A stretch of DNA of 64,000 nt, taken from NCBI GenBank assembly GCA_047967505.1, contig CM106541.1, one strand, 5' to 3'. How positions within the stretch are numbered: the stretch's first letter is position 1; each line of letters opens with the position of its first letter. Below, one piece after another: positions 34,740 to 46,288 of this stretch. Under the pieces are notes generated by a model. That model was given only the letters and a program-made list of their open reading frames with translations, ran no database searches and had not been told where the DNA came from. Made by a program: the position numbers and the translations under genes. Source of the DNA: Dipteris shenzhenensis (Eukaryota > Polypodiophyta > Polypodiopsida > Gleicheniales).

Positions 34740-35755
34740 CTTGCTTGCAAAGGACTCTCACAAAGGAGATGGCTACAGATTTTGTTCCAAGGATGGATGT
34801 GATTTTATGTAGCAAAATAGAAGTAGTTGCATTTGCTACAATCCATGATAGTGATCCCAATTCAGTTTGCCACTTTCGAAGACTTGGCGAAGATAAGGTG
34901 GCAGTTACTGTATCAAAGATTCTTAGCGCACATGTTGAGCTAAAGTATAAATGTGGAGATATGGAAACACTTGGAGATGTTATGCCCTATAATACATCCA
35001 ACAAATCATTTATAGCATGGGACAAAGATGAGACTTATGCAATAGACATTATCAAGAATACAAAGTGCACCACCTTGGATTTTACTATAGGGGACATTTT
35101 ACAAATGAGATCATTTGCAAATAAGACTGTAGCAGAAGGTGAAGTATTGGGATTTTTAAACATGAGAAAGAGGCACATGGTTTTCAATGATAAAGACAAG
35201 GTATACTACAATATTAAAGGACCTAAAAAGTGTGCCCATGTGCCAAGCTCTATCACTTCAAATGTGGATAATTTCAATGTACTCAATTATAGAAGTGACA
35301 TCTTATTTGGAGTGGATGAGTTCATTGGTTCGGAGAAACAAAATGATTTTAGAAGAAAAGCCTTATCTGGGGTGGATGAATTCTTGCACAGTGAGAAGGG
35401 CAAAGGCTTCAATAGCGATGTCTTGTCAAGTGTGGATGAGTTCATGCATATTAACAAACCTGGTGTCAATCAGGCTTGTGGATTTGTGAAAGCCATGCAA
35501 GATGTCCCAATGAGCGATGTTCTCTCAGGAGTGGAAGAGTTTCAAGGTTCTCAATACTCTCGTAGAATATTGAATTCATTGAATGGTCCTAAGAGTATGT
35601 TAAAAACGAGGATGAGATCAATAGAGGATTATTCAATATTTAACTTTGATTGTGATATGGCCAAGGATGCAACGACCAATCATGGATGCTTGGTTACAAA
35701 CAAATGTGAGGAGAAGAAGTGCATAAATATAGATAACAACGTGTATGAGGAATGA
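34740..35755 (+). pseudogene. DUF7869-type gene, N-terminal segment with four DEF repeats
   Basis: A strong acceptor (TTGTTGCTACTGCAG, ending 34739) opens the exon; the first ATG is at 34769. Upstream exons are absent, since the satellite begins 120 bp away. The N-terminal part (VVAFATIHDSDPNSVCHFRR, MRSFANKTVAEGEVLGFLN) is unrecognised. Residues near 185-275 carry four degenerate repeats of about 28 residues with the cores ILFGVDEFIGSEK, ALSGVDEFLHSEK, VLSSVDEFMHINK and VLSGVEEFQGSQ. TGA at 35753-35755 ends the open frame. The same frame then continues through a TAG with basic motifs (CMKRKRI, QPKRKRV) into the next segment, so this was one protein with a likely nuclear localisation signal. 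Confidence 0.55.
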
Positions 35756-37551
35756 AAATGGTCATACATATGCATGAAGAGAAAGCGAATCTAGGTAGAT
35801 CCACAAAAGCAACCAAAGAGGAAGAGAGTAATGAAGGAGGAGAACATGTTAAATGCATTGGGATATCTATGTTGCAAGCAAAGATGTATGCACTTCATTG
35901 ATCTTACAAACATCAGGGAATGTAGAGGACACGTGTGGCAAAGAAGAGGAAGCGAAAGAAATGAATACCTTCTCACAAGTCTCTCTTGCTTTCTTCAGAA
36001 TGGCAATAAAAGGCTAAGTTCAAGACAAAAGGTAAAACCTCTCGTAAATGGAAAAAAGATTTACAATAAGGCATATCGCAATATTACTGGATTATCCCAT
36101 GGTACATATTGGGATTTAGTCACCAAGGCAAAGGGCGGCAACAAATTTATCATTCACGGTAATAGAGGAAGGTCCAAATCAAGAATCTCAACTGTCAGGG
36201 TAGCAGCAATTTTGCAAGACTTCATACATGAAAATGCTTTACCTCAACCCCATATATCTACCAAACTCCCTAACGGTGACGCGATCACTGAAATGCACCT
36301 TCCAATGGGCTTGACAAAGGTCGAAGTATTTGACTCTATTGCAAAAAAGCAAAGGCAAAGAGGGGATGCCATAGCTTCTTCTCATACTTTGTATACTCTT
36401 TGGAAGAAGAACTTTAGATATGTTAAAATCCCAAGGAGGCAAAAAATGTCAAAGTGCAATGTCTGTGATGATTTAAAGCGAGCGATTAAGAGTGCAACAT
36501 GTCCAAATCAAAGGGAATTATACAAAAAAAACCAAAAATCTCATCATGACCTTATTCGACATTCTAGACAAAAATATGCATTTTGGAAGGAGCAAGATAT
36601 TTCACATCCCGATGACTACATGTGCCTTATTGTAGATGGCATGAATCAGAATACAACAACATTGCCTCGTTTTGTTGCCATTCCACCTAAATTACAAGGA
36701 AAGCACTTTCTAAAGACACATCTATGTGGAGTGTTAGTGCATGGAATTAAGTTCTTTGTAGATATATGGATTGATTACTTGCATCTACATGATAGCAATC
36801 AAGTTGTAACATCTATTATGAAGGCAATTTGCAATGTACATGTAGAAAAAGGTCGCCCACCACCGACTTTGAGAATACAAGCTGATAATTGCTGGCAAGA
36901 AAATAAGAATGTACTCATGTTTGCATTCTGCTCCATGCTAGTTGCTCATCGAATCTTCATTGAGGTTGAATGTGGATTTTTGTATGTTGGGCATACACAT
37001 GAGGATATCGATCAGGTTTTTAGCATAGTCTCAAGGGAGCTTATATGCAAGAATGTGGAGACAATAGATGACTTGGTAAGAAGATATGGTAGGCAAGTTG
37101 GTGGTCGTAAGGAAAGTATAGTATGTGAGAGGCTCGAAAGAATGTCTGATTGGAAGAGCTTCATTCTACCTTTCATACAAACGGGTGGTGATGCATTGAC
37201 AGGTCATACCAATCCACACTACTTTCGTTTTTTTTTTAAAAATGAAAAACCCGTAATGCAATGGCAACAGTATTCTCATGATACAAAATGGGAACCTGAA
37301 GAACCTTACAGTCTCTTAACTTCAATTCCCAGCAAGGAAAGGTATCCAACATGGGCTCCTATACAAGAATTCAATGAGAGGTCTAACTGTGAAATAGAAG
37401 GATTAAAAGCATTTATTACATACAAAGAGGAAATGCTTCAGAGATATCCTGATTCGAAGCCTACTTGGAGAGAACACACTACCACTGTAATTAACCAGAC
37501 ACAAAATCTAATAAAGGACCTTGAGAGAATGTGAGGCTCAAAGGATGTCAA
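35756..37551 (+). pseudogene. DUF7869-like protein, putative RNase H-fold (DDE) core
   Basis: The longest non-repetitive frame in the window (ATG 35831, TGA 37532-37534). After a basic region comes SKCNVCDDLKRA with a Cys pair (about residue 210). The core follows: CLIVDGMNQNTTTLPRF (Asp near 269), a Gly/His-rich segment (HLCGVLVHGIKF), LRIQADNCWQENKN (Asp near 352) and YVGHTHEDIDQVFS (acidic residues near 391-394). The spacing D...DN..ENKN...GHTHEDID is what I remember of DUF7869 proteins, which are widespread in plants, algae and animals. A transposase-like DDE role is inferred from the three acidic positions. The final TGA seems to be a point lesion, because the frame continues past it. 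Confidence 0.65.
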
Positions 37552-37814
37552 GGAAGAATCTCGCGGGGGTCACTCATCATATGTAACCCTATCACGTGAG
37601 TTCAACAAAATGATATTTTTTATTCCTAAAATTTACAGAAATAAATATACATAAGGGACTATTTAAAGTAGTTTTGGAAAAAAATTAAAGATTTGTTTAG
37701 AAAAGGGGTACATTTTATTAATGAAAAAATTTACAGATAAGGGATTTTAAATATAGGCCTTGAACGCATGTGATATAGAGGGTTTACACATAGTGACCCC
37801 CCTGAGGGAAGAAT
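37552..37814. mobile_element. MITE copy 1 (247 bp), hAT-like, with 8-bp target duplication
   Basis: The element is 37560-37806. It starts CTCGCGGGGGTCACT and ends AGTGACCCCCCTGAG, imperfect terminal inverted repeats. GGAAGAAT occurs on both sides (37552-37559 and 37807-37814). An 8-bp duplication fits hAT-type transposases, although other superfamilies also use 8 bp. The interior is AT-rich and non-coding. A close copy in the same orientation lies at 43960-44203. Confidence 0.9.
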
Positions 37815-38203
37815 GCAATATGCTTTGGCCAAATGTTCATAATGATTTGTGCCCAGCTACAGTCTTTGAAAATGAATTTGTATCATTACTCCCACGTCCA
37901 TATTATGGACTGAAGAAGAGAGAGTTTATGCCACAAGTAGATATAGAGGTCGATTGTTTTGTTGTGGTTCGGCCATTGGATGATGAATATGAGAATGTGA
38001 AGTTTTGGGTTGCAAAAGTAGTTGATGTGCAAAGAGATGACCAAGGGAGAGCTACAACATTTACAGTGGTATGGTATGAGCCAAAGGGCAGGAAGGAGAA
38101 TATGGATAACAACACATTGTATACTAATTGTATTATGAAGGAGTGGGTCCCAAATGATGAAGCAGTCTCTCAAGTTTCAACGGAGACAATCATAGTGTCT
38201 TAG
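37815..38203 (+). pseudogene. DUF7869-type gene, C-terminal segment after the MITE
   Basis: Encodes CNMLWPNVHNDLCPATVFEN, then VDIEVDCFVVVRPLDDEYE, FWVAKVVDVQ, TFTVVWYEPKG and a natural-looking end at 38203. The short beta-strand-rich pattern (VVVRPLDD, FWVAKV, TVVWYEP) resembles a small SH3/Tudor-like barrel; that is an inference. With one copy of the 8-bp duplication and the MITE removed, this segment is in the same frame as the DDE-like core, separated only by the TGA at 37532. It is therefore the true C-terminus of that protein. Confidence 0.55.
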
Positions 38204-39300
38204 CATTCGAGTAGCATTCAAGGGCAAAGAAATCAAAGAAGCACATGGGATATGAGGTAGAAGGAAAAATAAAAGTACCACAACAAAGTATTTTGCATAT
38301 ACACAAATTTTTAAGGATGCTCGCCATGGAGGAAGGAGAAGGAGATAGCGCAAATGAAGAATGTCCATGATTAAAGCTTTGTATTGAAGTCCATTGAAGG
38401 ATTTTATTTGGGTACTAGGCAAGAAGCCAATTCAAGACAATTATAATCAGAGTCATCACCTCTTATGTCAAATGAGAGTTAAAATATGCACTGGATGTTA
38501 CCCAAGGGTCAAGGCTTGGCAAGACAATAGGGAGTTAATGCAGATGGCACCTGGCAAGGGACTATCACATTGAGCAATAAGACAATGGGGAGTCAATGCA
38601 CCCAAGGGGCAAGGCTTGGCAAGAAAAGTGGGAGTTAATGCAGATGGCACCTGGCAAGAGACTATCATGACATTGAGCAATAAGACAATGGGGAGTCAAA
38701 TTATGCAGATGGCACGAATTGAGGCTCATTAAGAGCAACAATTTAAATTGTAAACATATGTTCAATCTATATCATTTTGGATATAAAGACTCTAGCTTAG
38801 GGCAATGTCTCTCAATGTAATCATATAATGATAGCTATAATTGCTATTATAATTCTTTGGTTCAATACAAAACTTGGGTCTTATGGCATCATGTCTTTCT
38901 TCTATTTATTAAAAGTTTTAAAAATTTTGTGCATATTGCGAGTGACAATGTTATTTTCATGAAATATTTAAGTCTCCTTTCATGGATTTATAAATTTATC
39001 ACGTCAAGGAAAAATATTAAAAATAATTAAATTAACAAATAACTCAGGTATAGCTAGAATTTCTAATATAGGTTTATTTTAAATTCTTGCATGTTGGTGC
39101 AAAAGTATAAATTGAAAAAACAATATTTTTATATGAATATGATAGTGCCACAAAGTGAACTTTTGATTTGGCAAGAATATTTTCAGAAAGTAAAATTTTG
39201 ATTTGGGAAGGATATTTTCACAAAGTAAACTTTTCATTTGGGAAGGATTTTTGGGCTTCGTCCAAAAACAATAGAAAAAGTCCAAAATTAATAAAATAGG
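38204..39300. repeat. 3' flank with two small tandem repeats
   Basis: Two ~100-bp copies (about 38499-38599 and 38600-38706) share AAGGCTTGGCAAGA, GATGGCACCTGGCAAG and CAATAAGACAATGGGGAGTC. Three ~36-bp copies around CACAAAGTRAACTTTTSATT lie at about 39151-39255. The rest is AT-rich. No gene is seen; the first part may be the 3' untranslated region of the DUF7869-like gene. Confidence 0.7.
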
Positions 39301-39307
39301 TGTTCAT

Positions 39308-40143
39308 CCTTATAGGTCTCCACTTGGTCCCAAGACCTAGTACTAGTTAGGTCCCTTGCCCTCTCCTACTCCCACTACTAGTCCTCACTCCGTAAGTGCT
39401 CAGACTAACACCACTTGCTCTACCTCTGCCACTACCATGAGTCCTCCTTACCCTGTCGAGGACCTATCCTATGAAATCATAATTGCTAGAGAGATAATAG
39501 AAAATAAAAAGGGCTCAATAGTGATGGCCACCATGAGGTGGTTGATGAGCTACCACTTCAAGAGCAGCATAGCTACTGACTGGCAGTACCAAGATGAGGG
39601 AAAGAAGCAGGCAGTCATTGATGAATTGAAAACACAATATCCTAACTCTCCAAATTGGGAGTTTAATTTGGATTACATGAAAGAGTGCATGGGGGTCCTC
39701 TTGAAGCATTGTAGGTCGACTTTGCGTACTTCCATCGCAAAGGGGAAGGCTAAACCTAGCTAGGCAAACAAAGCTAGCTGGAATTTTTTCAAGAAGCAGT
39801 ACAGGGACCAATCTCGAATAGTTCGAGGGGCAGAGGAGGGCTGCAAGGAGGTGGCTGGACTCCGTAGGTACTTTGCACTTTGGTGCAGGTGGACGGTTGG
39901 CATTTGAGGCAACCGTGGTAAGTCTACTTCTTCTCATTTAATGTATTATTCTATTTCTTTTACTACATATTGCATGCACTTTATCTAACTCTCATAAATT
40001 GGGCCCACAACAAGCTACGATGGGTCGCCTTCCTACAGACATAGAGAACGTGCATTTTGCGTAGGAACAAAGCCATGGTTTATTGAGCAGGAGGTGCTAG
40101 GAGCAACGATCGATTGGGCTTAGGTGGTTGCTCGCACGGTGTA
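39308..40143 (+). pseudogene. PTTA/En-Spm-like transposase fragment, copy B
   Basis: A diverged duplicate of 522-1358 in the same order: SPTPTTSPHS leader, TDWQYQDEGKKQAVIDEL, LKHCRSTLRTSIAKG, then a stop at 39761-39763, FFKKQ in frame, further frame changes, the same intron-like AT-rich stretch, and GTKPWFIEQE before a TAG in the IDWA codon region. Homology ends at the GCACGGTGTAA junction (about 40143). Beyond it the sequence is gypsy gag, so the fragment was cut off by another event. Confidence 0.55.
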
Positions 40144-40145
40144 AA

Positions 40146-40500
40146 TCTAATGAGCAATTTAGAGATTATTTTTGTAAAGGACTCAGGAAAGAATTAAGGA
40201 CAACATTAGCTGGCAGAGATCATCTCAAAGGAGTAAATGATTTTAACAACATGGTTGATGCTGCACAAAGAGTAGAAAGAAGACTTGGCACTAAGTCAAG
40301 GTCCAAAAAACAAAAGAAGAAAAGACATTCCAACTCTATGAAGAGGAAAGTGATGCAATAGCAGATGACACATCAGATGAAGAGAGTGATGAGGAAGACA
40401 CCTCCAAGAAAAAGAAAAGAAAGAGCAAGAAAAAAGACAAATCAAAAGGCAAGAAGAAAACCCGAGGGATTCACAAGGGGAAACTAATGATATCACGTAA
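40146..40500 (+). pseudogene. Ty3/gypsy gag fragment
   Basis: Encodes FRDYFCKGLRKELRTTLAGR and MVDAAQRVERRLG, typical of the end of the plant gypsy gag domain. A Lys/Glu-rich tail with frame changes follows (KKKKRKSKKKDKSKGKKK in a second frame). It lies left of copia-2. Gypsy gag zinc knuckles resume to the right of copia-2 at 46900, so copia-2 probably landed inside one gypsy element. The G-rich run at 40616-40624 just precedes the insertion. Confidence 0.6.
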
Positions 40501-40630
40501 GTGTACAATAGGGGGGTTTTTTGAGATGAGGCATAAGCTTATACATTAGGGGTGGGTGACCTTTTTATTTTTTCCCAATATTAAATTTAAGGTAAGGGGG
40601 CCATGCCATATTTAAGAGGGGGGGACATAG

Positions 40631-40982
40631 TGTGAAGATAGTGGGAGAGAAGGAAGGAGTCTCACTTGCAGCTTTCTCACATACACAATGGGAGAATACA
40701 CACAAAGGTGGAGGCTGAAAATAGTTTTCCTCTTCTTAGTTGTGTAAGCCAAAAGAACTCTAGTACAAAGAAATAGAAGAACCCTATATGTGGGTCTCAA
40801 ACCAAACTCAGCTAGCTAAGGTGGCATACTAAATGAGCCACGAACTAGAGTACATAAGGATAGCTGTCATCCAGCTATTATTCGTGGGTAGTGTACCAAC
40901 CGAATCTGCAGCTAACAAGTCGGTGACATAAATGCACAACGGTCACCCTAGCATATCACGAGTGGAGCTCGATATCTCAACA
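40631..40982 (-). repeat. Copia-2 3' LTR
   Basis: 352 bp; the purine tract (CTCCCCCTCGAG on the plus strand) adjoins it at 40983. It matches the LTRs of copia-1. Confidence 0.92.
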
Positions 40983-40989
40983 CTCCCCC

Positions 40990-42960
40990 TCGAGCTCAAT
41001 CCCAATTCCTGCACACGAAGCAGGTCTCTAAACTTGTGCAGCTTCTCTGCGCCCAATGCCTTCGTGAATATGTCAGCTACCTGATCCTCTGTGCTGACAT
41101 AAACTAGATCAATAAGACCTAATAAAACCTTCTCCCACACATAGTGATAATGCACATCAATGTGCTTTGTTCTAGCATGATAGACTGGGTTATTTGCCAT
41201 GTTGTCACAATAAATGACAACTGGCCCATCTCTAGACTGATGCATAGCATAAAGTAGCTTATGCAACCAAGCTACCTCACATGTAGCCATTGCTGCACCC
41301 CTGTACTTAGCCTCTGTGCTTGACAAGGCAACTGTAGGCTATTTCTTGCTACTCCAAGTGACTGTAGCACTCCCAAAAGAGAACACATATCCACTGGTAG
41401 ATCATCTATTAGAAATACTACTAGCCTAATCAGCATCAGTGTATCCATGTAACTGTATCTGAACCCCAGCCTCATGAAATAGTCCATACTGCAATGTGGA
41501 CTTCACATACTTGAGTATGCATCTAGCCATGTCCAAATGCAGTTTCCTTGGAGCCTGCATAAACTGACTTACCAATCCAATAGCATAGCTCAAATCTGGC
41601 CTAGTAATAGTCATATAAATCAGACTTCCTACTATGCATCTGTACATAGTAGGGTCTTCCAGAAGCTCACTTGCATTTGTGCTCCGCTTCACATTCTGCT
41701 CGAAAGGAACTAAAATAGGCTTACAGCCTGTCATCCCATATTTGGATAGCATGTCCAATCCATACTGCCTCCGCAAGAGTTGTATCCCACTTGGTGATCT
41801 AATCACCTCAATGCCCAAGAAATAATGCAGCTCTCCCAAATCCTTCATCTCAAAAGGCTCTGCTTCAATAGCATTTTCACATGAAGGATATCTTCATCAC
41901 TATCACCTGTGATGATCAAATCATCAACATAAATGATAAGCAGCATAATACCTTTCTCTGTTTTTCTCACATAAAGTGAGAAATCTACCTTGGAAATCTG
42001 AAAGCCAATAGTGACAAGATACTGTCCTATCTTGTCAGACCATGCTCTAGGTGCTTGCTTCAAGCCATACAAGGCTTTCTTCAACCTGCAAACAAACTCA
42101 GGATGAACAGCATGAACATAACCTGGTGGCTGCTCCATAAAGACCTCTTCTTGCAAATCACCATGCAAGAAGGCATTCTTTACATCCATCTGATGTAAAG
42201 ACCATCCCTTTGATGTAGCCATAGCAATGACTGCTCTTACGATTGCCATCCTTGCAACCGGACTAAATGTTTCTTCATAATCAATGCCATATGTCTGTGC
42301 CTACCCCTTGACAACTAATCTTGCCTTGTATCTGTTTACAGAACCATCTGCATTGTGCTTGACCTTATAAACCCACTTACAGCCAATTGCATTCTTGTCT
42401 TTAGGCAAAGGGACCAATTCCCATGTAGCATTTGCTTCGAAGGCATCCATTTCTTCATCCATGGCTTTCTCCCATTTTTCTTTTCCCATGGCTTACTCAA
42501 AGGAACTAGGGTCTAGTTCCTGTATCACTTTGACCATATAGCCATAGTGAATCGCTGTAAATCCATCATATTTCAGCCTATCCACAGGATATCAAGCTCT
42601 AGTAGACCTGTGCAAAATAGGCTCACTTCCAGGTGCTCTCAAAACATCCCTGGTCTTCCTTACTCTAGGTGTAACAATAGAAGGTATACCCAACTCATCA
42701 TCAATGCTCTGTTTTGAGCCACTCGATTCACCATCCACATAAGACTGACCTACATTCACATCAACCATGGGCTGATCTACCTTCTCTTTTCCTTTTCATG
42801 ATACCTGTGTACCACTATCTACATTGCTTTGAGGAGATTCTCCTGATCTCAATCTGCCTATCCATGGCGAAGTATGTGAACCACTGTTAGAGGACACTGC
42901 AGGTCCACTAATATTTTGTGATTGCTACTGTGAATTTTTTGCAGCATTACCATTTTGTGC
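40990..42960 (-). pseudogene. Copia-2 reverse transcriptase and RNase H remnant
   Basis: On the minus strand: [20 protein letters not shown] (near 42360), [41 protein letters not shown] with the catalytic YVDD (near 41925), and RNase H with ALSSTEAKYRG. It retains the RT stretch that copia-1 lost. A TAG (copia-1 CAG) interrupts KKQPT, a TAA replaces the CAA of SFEQAMG, and there are further stops around 41400 and a frame change near 41848. Confidence 0.85.
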
Positions 42961-43257
42961 ATCTACATCATCAATCACATTTACTAGTTTATACCAGCTG
43001 CTTATCCACATAAGTGCGACCTGCATTCACATCAACCATGGGCTGATCTACTTTCTCTTTTCCTTTTCATGATACTTGCATACCACTATCTGCATTGCTT
43101 TGAGGAGATCCTCCTGATCTCAATCTGTTTATCCATGGCGAAGTATGTGAACCACTGCTAGAGGACATTACAGGTCCACTGGCTGTGAATTCTGTGCAGC
43201 ATTACCATTTTATGCATCTACATCATCAATCACATTTACTCATTTGTACCAGCTGCT
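42734..43257 (-). repeat. Tandem duplication inside copia-2
   Basis: A ~271-bp unit (42734-43004) is followed directly by a diverged second copy (43005 to about 43257). Both start TCCACATAAG and contain CATCAACCATGGGCTGATC and CACATTTACT. It corresponds to the variable linker between integrase and reverse transcriptase, present once in copia-1. Confidence 0.85.
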
Positions 43258-43259
43258 CA

Positions 43260-44420
43260 TCTCATCAAAAACAACATCTTTGCTCACTGTAAACTTACGA
43301 GTAGAAGGGTTATAGCATCTATACCCTTTTTGCTATAGAGAATAACCAATAAAGATGCACTTCTCAGCTTTTGGATCCAACTTGGACCTTAAATCATCCG
43401 GCACATGAACATAGGCAATGCAACCAAATATTTTCAAATGAGAAATATCTAGTTTCCTATCAGTATACATCTCCTCTGGCGTCATGCCATGTATTGCTGA
43501 AATGGGAGTCCTCTTCATTATGTGAACTGCTGTAGCAACTGCTTTAGCCCAATAATAATCTGGAAGGTCTTTTTCATTTAGCATGGCTCAAGATACCTCT
43601 CCAATATGCCTATTTTTCCTTTCTGCAAGTCCATTTTGTTGTGGGGTATGACTACATGAATATTGCTACTTTATGCCATGCTCCTGCAGGAACCTTGCAA
43701 ACTCATTTGAGAGGTACTCTTCCCCTCCATCTGACCTTAGGCATTTTATTTGCAAGCCTGTTTCTTTTTCAACCATAGCTTTAAAAGCTTTGAAGTGCCC
43801 AAACACTTCACTTTTCTTTTTACTAAAATACACCCAAACTTTTCTACTGTAGTCATCAATAAAAGTGACAAAATAATGACATCCTCCAATAGATGTATCT
43901 TTAGTAGTCCACACATCAGAGTGGATTAATTTCAATGGCTTCTTGCTCTCTTCAACACTTGGGGGGGTCACTCATCATATGTAACCCTATCACGTGAGTT
44001 CAACAGAAGGATATTTTTTATTTCTAAAATTTACAAAAATAAATATACATAAGGGACTATTTAAAATAGTTTTGGGAAAAATTTACAGATTTGTATAGAA
44101 AAGGGGTACATTTTATTAATGAAAAATTTACAGATAAGGGATTTTAGAAGTAGGCCTTGAATGCACGTGGTATAGAGGGTTTATACATAGTGACCCCCCC
44201 GAGCTTCAACATGCCTAGGAAATGGTTTCCTTGCCTGTTTTCCAAATTGACAGGCTTCACATACCTTATGCATTTCTGCAACCTTGAATTTAGGCAATCT
44301 TGCAATAATATTTTGGGCTTGCATTAATTTAAGTCACTGTACATTAACACGACCAATGCATTTATGCCAGATATCAATATCTGCAACTACACCGGTCCCA
44401 TGTGCAAACATTGTTGCACT
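43260..44420 (-). pseudogene. Copia-2 integrase remnant, split by a MITE
   Basis: The core has LIHSDVW, LRSDGGEEY and a Glu retained at the third catalytic position, so the active-site triad appears present, unlike copia-1. TAG in GIK-x-QYSC and in YSL-x-QKG (both CAG in copia-1) break the frame. A MITE (43960-44203) separates the zinc-binding region (CQFGKQARKPFPRH) from the core. Confidence 0.8.
43952..44211. mobile_element. MITE copy 2 (244 bp) inside copia-2
   Basis: The element is 43960-44203. It starts CTTGGGGGGGTCACT, ends AGTGACCCCCCCGAG, and has CTTCAACA on both sides (43952-43959 and 44204-44211). Copia-1 has a single near-match of this site, so the empty site is visible within the window. 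Sequence and orientation match 37560-37806. Confidence 0.92.
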
Positions 44421-44479
44421 CAATTCAGGCATGTCCGCATCCAACGTAAACATCCTACCCTTCTTCTTTCCTTTTTCTA

Positions 44480-45757
44480 TCAAGCAGCCGTTATTTTTCA
44501 TATCCTCAACAAAGCATCCATGAGGATTAAATCTGACCTACAAGCCCTACTCAACCATTTGACCAACAGAAACCAGGTTCTTGGTGAGTTCGGGACATGA
44601 AATACATCAGACATGTATTTCTTTTTCCCAACCTGCATAGACAAAGGAATTTTACCAATCTGCATAATAGGATGTGCAATATCATCACCAGTCTCCACAA
44701 ATCCTGGTCTTTCCATTTTCATGCACCTGAGTCAAGATACCACACATCATTTCTTTCTTCTACACTTGTCACAGAATTGGTCATGTGCTGCACCATAAAT
44801 AGATGCTCATTTCTGTCATCACCCTGTCTACTAGAAGATGCATAATTGCCTTGCTGCAATTTTCCATTCATAATGGCATTCTGCTTTTTGTAGCAGTCTT
44901 TAGCCATATGACCCATTTTACCACAGTAGTAGCATTCAACATTGCTGTTTGCATTTTGGCCTCTGCCATCCACCATGGCCTCTTTAGCTCCCCCTGCCTC
45001 TAGAGTTACCACGTCCTCCTCCAAAGGACTGGTTTTCTTGAGTTTGCTGCATATTCTAATTTCTACCATGGCCTTTGGATCGGCCTCCTCTACCTCTACC
45101 TCTACCTCTTCTAGCATTTGAGTAGAAGACAGTTTCTTTTGAAGTTCCTCCTGAAGAAGATGCACCACCATTTCTCTGCTCTTCAGAAATTAGAAGAGCA
45201 AACAACTCCTCAAAATTAGGAAATTTTTCATGGACAGCAATGGATGTCTGGAACTATGCATAATCCTTTCCTAGACCATTCAAGGTCATAGAAACTAGAT
45301 CATCATCTTCCACTGGCAACCCAATGGAAGAAAGTGCATCTGCAATTTTCTTCACCTTCATGTGGTAGTCATTGATGCTCATATTTTCTCTCTGCACATT
45401 GTGCAACTCCTGCTTGAGCTGCATTTTCCTGGCTTGCGTGTTTGTGGTGTACATTTTTGCCAAAGTATCCCATGCCTCCTTTGGCATACTTGCATCCTAA
45501 ATATGCACAATCATAGAATCCAAAATACTGATAGAAAGCCAGTACATAACTTTTCTGGCTCTCTCATGCCATCCTTTAAATGCCTACATTTTCTGTTGAT
45601 TGGGAACATTAGGAAGAATTGGTTCTTCTTCATTTCCTGTAATGAACTCCCAATAGCCTTTTCTCATAAGGAAATTCGTCATTCTAAACTTCCATGCCTA
45701 GAAGTTGTTCTTGTCAAGCTTTTCAGTGACAATCTGTGAAAGAGAATCAGACCCCAT
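44480..45757 (-). pseudogene. Copia-2 gag and protease remnant
   Basis: The gag start is at about 45757, with further segments WDTLAKMYTTNTQARK and VKKIADALSSIG. The zinc knuckle CYYCGKMGHMAKDC lies near 44900-44940. Protease WYLDSGA is kept (near 44735), but about 43 bp following it in copia-1 are missing, which shifts the frame. A TAG near 45497 is CAG in copia-1. Confidence 0.8.
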
Positions 45758-46288
45758 TACTGAACACTGCAAAATATTCTGTCACTGCAAAAAACACAGC
45801 TTTTGCCTCACACAGGCAGATCTGCAAAACTGACGAAAGTGGTATTTGACCACATAGTCACTTCCTAGTGATGATTTTGCATCAACAGGCAACAAGGATC
45901 ATTCTGCAACTCCCAATATCTCTGTGCACAGGCATACGATGCAATTTCTGTGGCAACTTTTCACCGACCTGCAGAGCAGTGGTCGCATAGCAAAAACACG
46001 GCCTTTTTCTGAGTGCCTACGAAGAACTTCCACCTTAAAAATGGGCCCCAAAATGGCCTCGAATTAGAAAAATAAAGTCACCATGGGCTTCGCCCTTACC
46101 TGTAGCATATACTGCCCTCTCGCCACACCGCGAAGGGTGTCTCAATCTGAGACAGTGCACTCTTGCTCTTCCGGCTATGCTACCTGCAGAGATTTGCTCC
46201 CAAACTCAAAAAAGGAAAGCAACACTGGTCCTCTTACCAGGACACCGCGAACTTGGTTTGCTTTCTTGAGCTCCTCACCACAAACCAG

